Source of the DNA: a bacterium
GTDB taxonomy: Bacteria; CSSED10-310; JAJRTK01
Length of the DNA stretch: 15,298 nt
Direction of reading: 5' to 3'
Assembly (NCBI GenBank): GCA_024278345.1
Contig: JAJRTK010000430.1
Coordinates: forward strand, 1 to 15,298
The notes below the pieces were generated by a model that ran no database searches, was not told the origin of the DNA, and worked only from the letters and a program-made list of their open reading frames with translations. A program made the translations under genes and the position numbers. Positions 13,911 through 15,298 of this stretch are shown in pieces (positions within the stretch are counted from its first letter, which is position 1; each line of letters starts with the position of its first letter).

Positions 13911-14006
13911 CGCTGCGCGTCTTTTTTTGACGCTGCGCGTCTTTTTTTGACGCTGCGCGTCTTTTTTTGACGCTGCGCGTCTTTTTTTGACGCTGCGCGT
14001 CTTTTC
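13911..14006 (+). repeat. Fivefold tandem array of terminator-like 20-bp units
   Basis: Four exact 20-bp units, cgctgcgcgtctttttttga, begin at 13911, 13931, 13951 and 13971. A fifth begins at 13991 and degenerates after ctttt. Units 2-5 carry GACGC-TGC-GCGTC, a 5-bp stem with a 3-nt loop, immediately followed by a T-run (seven T in full units), the form of a minimal intrinsic terminator reading rightward; unit 1 has a 4-bp stem because it is preceded by TAC. The nearest rightward gene ends 480 bp upstream, so no gene obviously depends on it. The exact identity suggests recent slippage amplification of the TACGCTNCGCG module. From 14007 to 14180 only two further CTCGCT...CTCGGC motifs (14079-14111) were noted. 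Confidence 0.93.
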
Positions 14007-14180
14007 TTTCATTCTTCGAGGTGGTTCGATTCTCCCATGAGTGTTAAGTTGATGCCCCCACCTTCTTGTGCGGTGGGCCTCGCTTATGCTCGGCATCTCG
14101 CTGCGCTCGGCACCGCATTTTACCTTTTCTTTTCCTGTCCTGTCTCGCCTTGCGTGGCGCCCGTGGTGAGAATTACGAGG

Positions 14181-14921
14181 TCAGTAGGCCACCCTGACCA
14201 AGGTCAAGCCATGGGCTGGCGCCGTCCGGCCCGCACCGCTCCGGCTCCCTCCCTGGAGCAAGCAAGCGAAATGATCGACACTGGTCCATCCACGCCCCAC
14301 GTCCAAAAGCGTTCCCACCAGCGTGCGGACCTGATGCCTCAGAAAACCGTTTCCCTGGAAATCCAGTTCCCACAAATGGCCGTTTCGGGAAAGGCGGGCG
14401 ACCTCCATGCGCCGAATCGTGCTCCGGACATTGGAGCCTGCCGCCATGAAAGCCGCAAAGTCTTTCTCCCCGATCAGGAGCTCGCAGGCCCGGTCCATCT
14501 GTTCCGTATCAAGTTTCCATCGCACACGCCAGGTCGTGCGCCTCACGAGCGGGGGCAACTCCCGCCCCACCCAAAGACGATACCGGTACAGCTTTGAGCG
14601 CGCATCAAATCGCGGATGAAACCCAAGATCGACTTGTGTGCATTCCATGACTCGCAAGTCTCTTGGCAAACGTGCGTTCAGCGCACGCCCAATCACGGCC
14701 TCATCCAGATCCGTCGCCACCGTATAGGCCGCAACCATCCCCAGAGCATGGACACCTCGGTCGGTTCTTCCGGCAAAATGGATCGGGATCCTCTGTCCGT
14801 GAAGCAGAGCGGAAGCCCTCTCCAACTCGCTCTGCACGGTCCGCCCTTCTGCCTGGCGCTGCGACCCGAAAAAGTCTGTTCCATCGTAGCTCAATACCAG
14901 CCGAAACCGCTTCGATTCCAT
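14181..14921 (-). CDS. truA: tRNA pseudouridine(38-40) synthase TruA
   Basis: A 246-residue cytoplasmic enzyme that converts uridines 38-40 of the tRNA anticodon arm to pseudouridine. The catalytic motif FAGRTDRGVHALG carries the nucleophilic Asp54. Other TruA landmarks are present: RLVLSYDGTDFFGSQRQ (7-23), KLYRYRLW (110-117), DFAAFMAAGS (154-163), GNGFLRHQVRTLVGTLLDVG (190-209) and the C-terminal RTAPAHGLTLVRV. Length is normal for the family. ATG 14921 is chosen because GAGGAAG lies about 7 nt upstream and the fold starts within a few residues; the longer frame to 15044 adds a non-homologous leader. Upstream on the minus strand, TTGAGT and GATAAA about 18 nt apart (near 14992-14963) are a weak promoter candidate. 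Confidence 0.96.
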   Translation of the reverse strand: MESKRFRLVLSYDGTDFFGSQRQAEGRTVQSELERASALLHGQRIPIHFAGRTDRGVHALGMVAAYTVATDLDEAVIGRALNARLPRDLRVMECTQVDLGFHPRFDARSKLYRYRLWVGRELPPLVRRTTWRVRWKLDTEQMDRACELLIGEKDFAAFMAAGSNVRSTIRRMEVARLSRNGHLWELDFQGNGFLRHQVRTLVGTLLDVGRGWTSVDHFACLLQGGSRSGAGRTAPAHGLTLVRVAY

Positions 14922-15195
14922 CTTTTCTTCCTCGAAACCTCGCTGTTTTCCCCGACGACACTTGATTTTATCCTCGAAGACCCAGGAACCACTCAAAAAA
15001 CCGTTAACACCTACTTGCGTTTTTAAAAAGAAAGGCCGTAGCATCTGTCACGGCTCCAGCGGCGATCTCGCGGGAGTCAAAACCAGGAATGCAAGGTAAA
15101 ACGGACTCCCCAAACGAGCAAATGGCCGCTGGCACGGATGGCTAGTGGTAAGAACTCCGGGCCTCGGTCATGGTACCGGCCACGGTTCAGATTTC
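14922..15195. other. Intergenic region with no gene recognised
   Basis: Apart from the weak promoter-like bases upstream of truA and an AT-rich patch (TTTTTAAAAAG, about 15020-15030), I see no ORF with family-like sequence, RNA gene or clear terminator. From about 15196 the region passes into the palindrome array. Confidence 0.5.
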
Positions 15196-15298
15196 AGACG
15201 CCGCCCCGGGGCTTCCAGCCCTGGAACCCGGCGGAGGCTCCGCCTCCGGACCTCCGCTGGGAGCGCCGCTCCCAGACCCACGCCAGGGAGCCAGCTCC
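15196..15298. repeat. Palindromic module array, copy C (cut by window edge)
   Basis: Same order of modules as at 4582-4682: GGGCT-TCC-AGCCC (15209-15221), CGGAGGC-TCC-GCCTCCG (15232-15248), CTGGGAGC-GCC-GCTCCCAG (15257-15275) and CCAGGGAGC-CA-GCTCC at the window end. In the third module two base pairs differ from the other copy and both changes are compensated on the opposite arm, so the palindrome is preserved. The right end is not visible. Confidence 0.85.

Noticed and set aside
13672-13970. ORFs of 73-92 codons over the repeat-rich region
   Set aside because: Their translations are read-through of tandem repeats and palindromes (repeated LFLTLRVFF-type peptides), not conserved protein.
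13911-14006. CRISPR array
   Set aside because: The 20-bp units are directly contiguous with no spacers, and no cas gene is present.

Overview
The window is from a moderately GC-rich bacterial chromosome with Gram-negative features: two proteins carry lipobox signals, and there is a periplasmic-type chalcone-isomerase-like protein. The gene set suggests a deltaproteobacterial-type or related uncultured lineage: a large DUF3352-like lipoprotein with a pilin-like tail, an AlkP-superfamily lipoprotein ending in GYVE, a DUF4301 protein, and many short palindromic intergenic modules. I cannot place it more precisely by reading alone.

Layout. Positions 1-760 (minus) hold the 5' part of a group II intron. 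Its reverse transcriptase/maturase begins at 212 and runs off the left edge. The intron sits 3 nt past a perfect hairpin downstream of an OLD-family ATPase/Toprim nuclease gene (940-2670, minus). Upstream on the same strand come an AlkP-superfamily lipoprotein (2885-4552), a palindrome array, a DUF4301 protein (4847-6463), a noncoding stretch with inverted repeats, a small three-helix membrane protein (6754-7200) and a tRNA-Leu(CAG) with a near-consensus sigma70 promoter. Plus-strand genes follow: a small CxxC membrane protein (7702-8175) and the 719-residue lipoprotein (8337-10496). Convergent to these is a minus-strand group: ABM-fold protein (12358-12666), TPR protein (11137-12333) and cyclophilin PPIase (10530-11042). 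A plus-strand chalcone-isomerase-like secreted protein (12839-13429) is divergent from that group. A gene-free stretch of about 750 bp full of repeats separates it from truA (14181-14921, minus). The window ends in another copy of the palindrome array.

Most genes are unlinked housekeeping or hypothetical functions; the only tight gene cluster is ABM-TPR-(PPIase). The most unusual content is intergenic: a family of modular perfect palindromes with 2-4 nt loops, in conserved order at separate loci. One stem covaries between two copies, and one terminator-like module is amplified fivefold (13911-14006). A 39-bp repeat with flanking modules occurs both beside the OLD gene and, inverted, about 12.8 kb away; the group II intron has inserted in a hairpin of the first copy. 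The OLD nuclease is the only evident defence-type gene; I see no recognisable multi-gene defence system.
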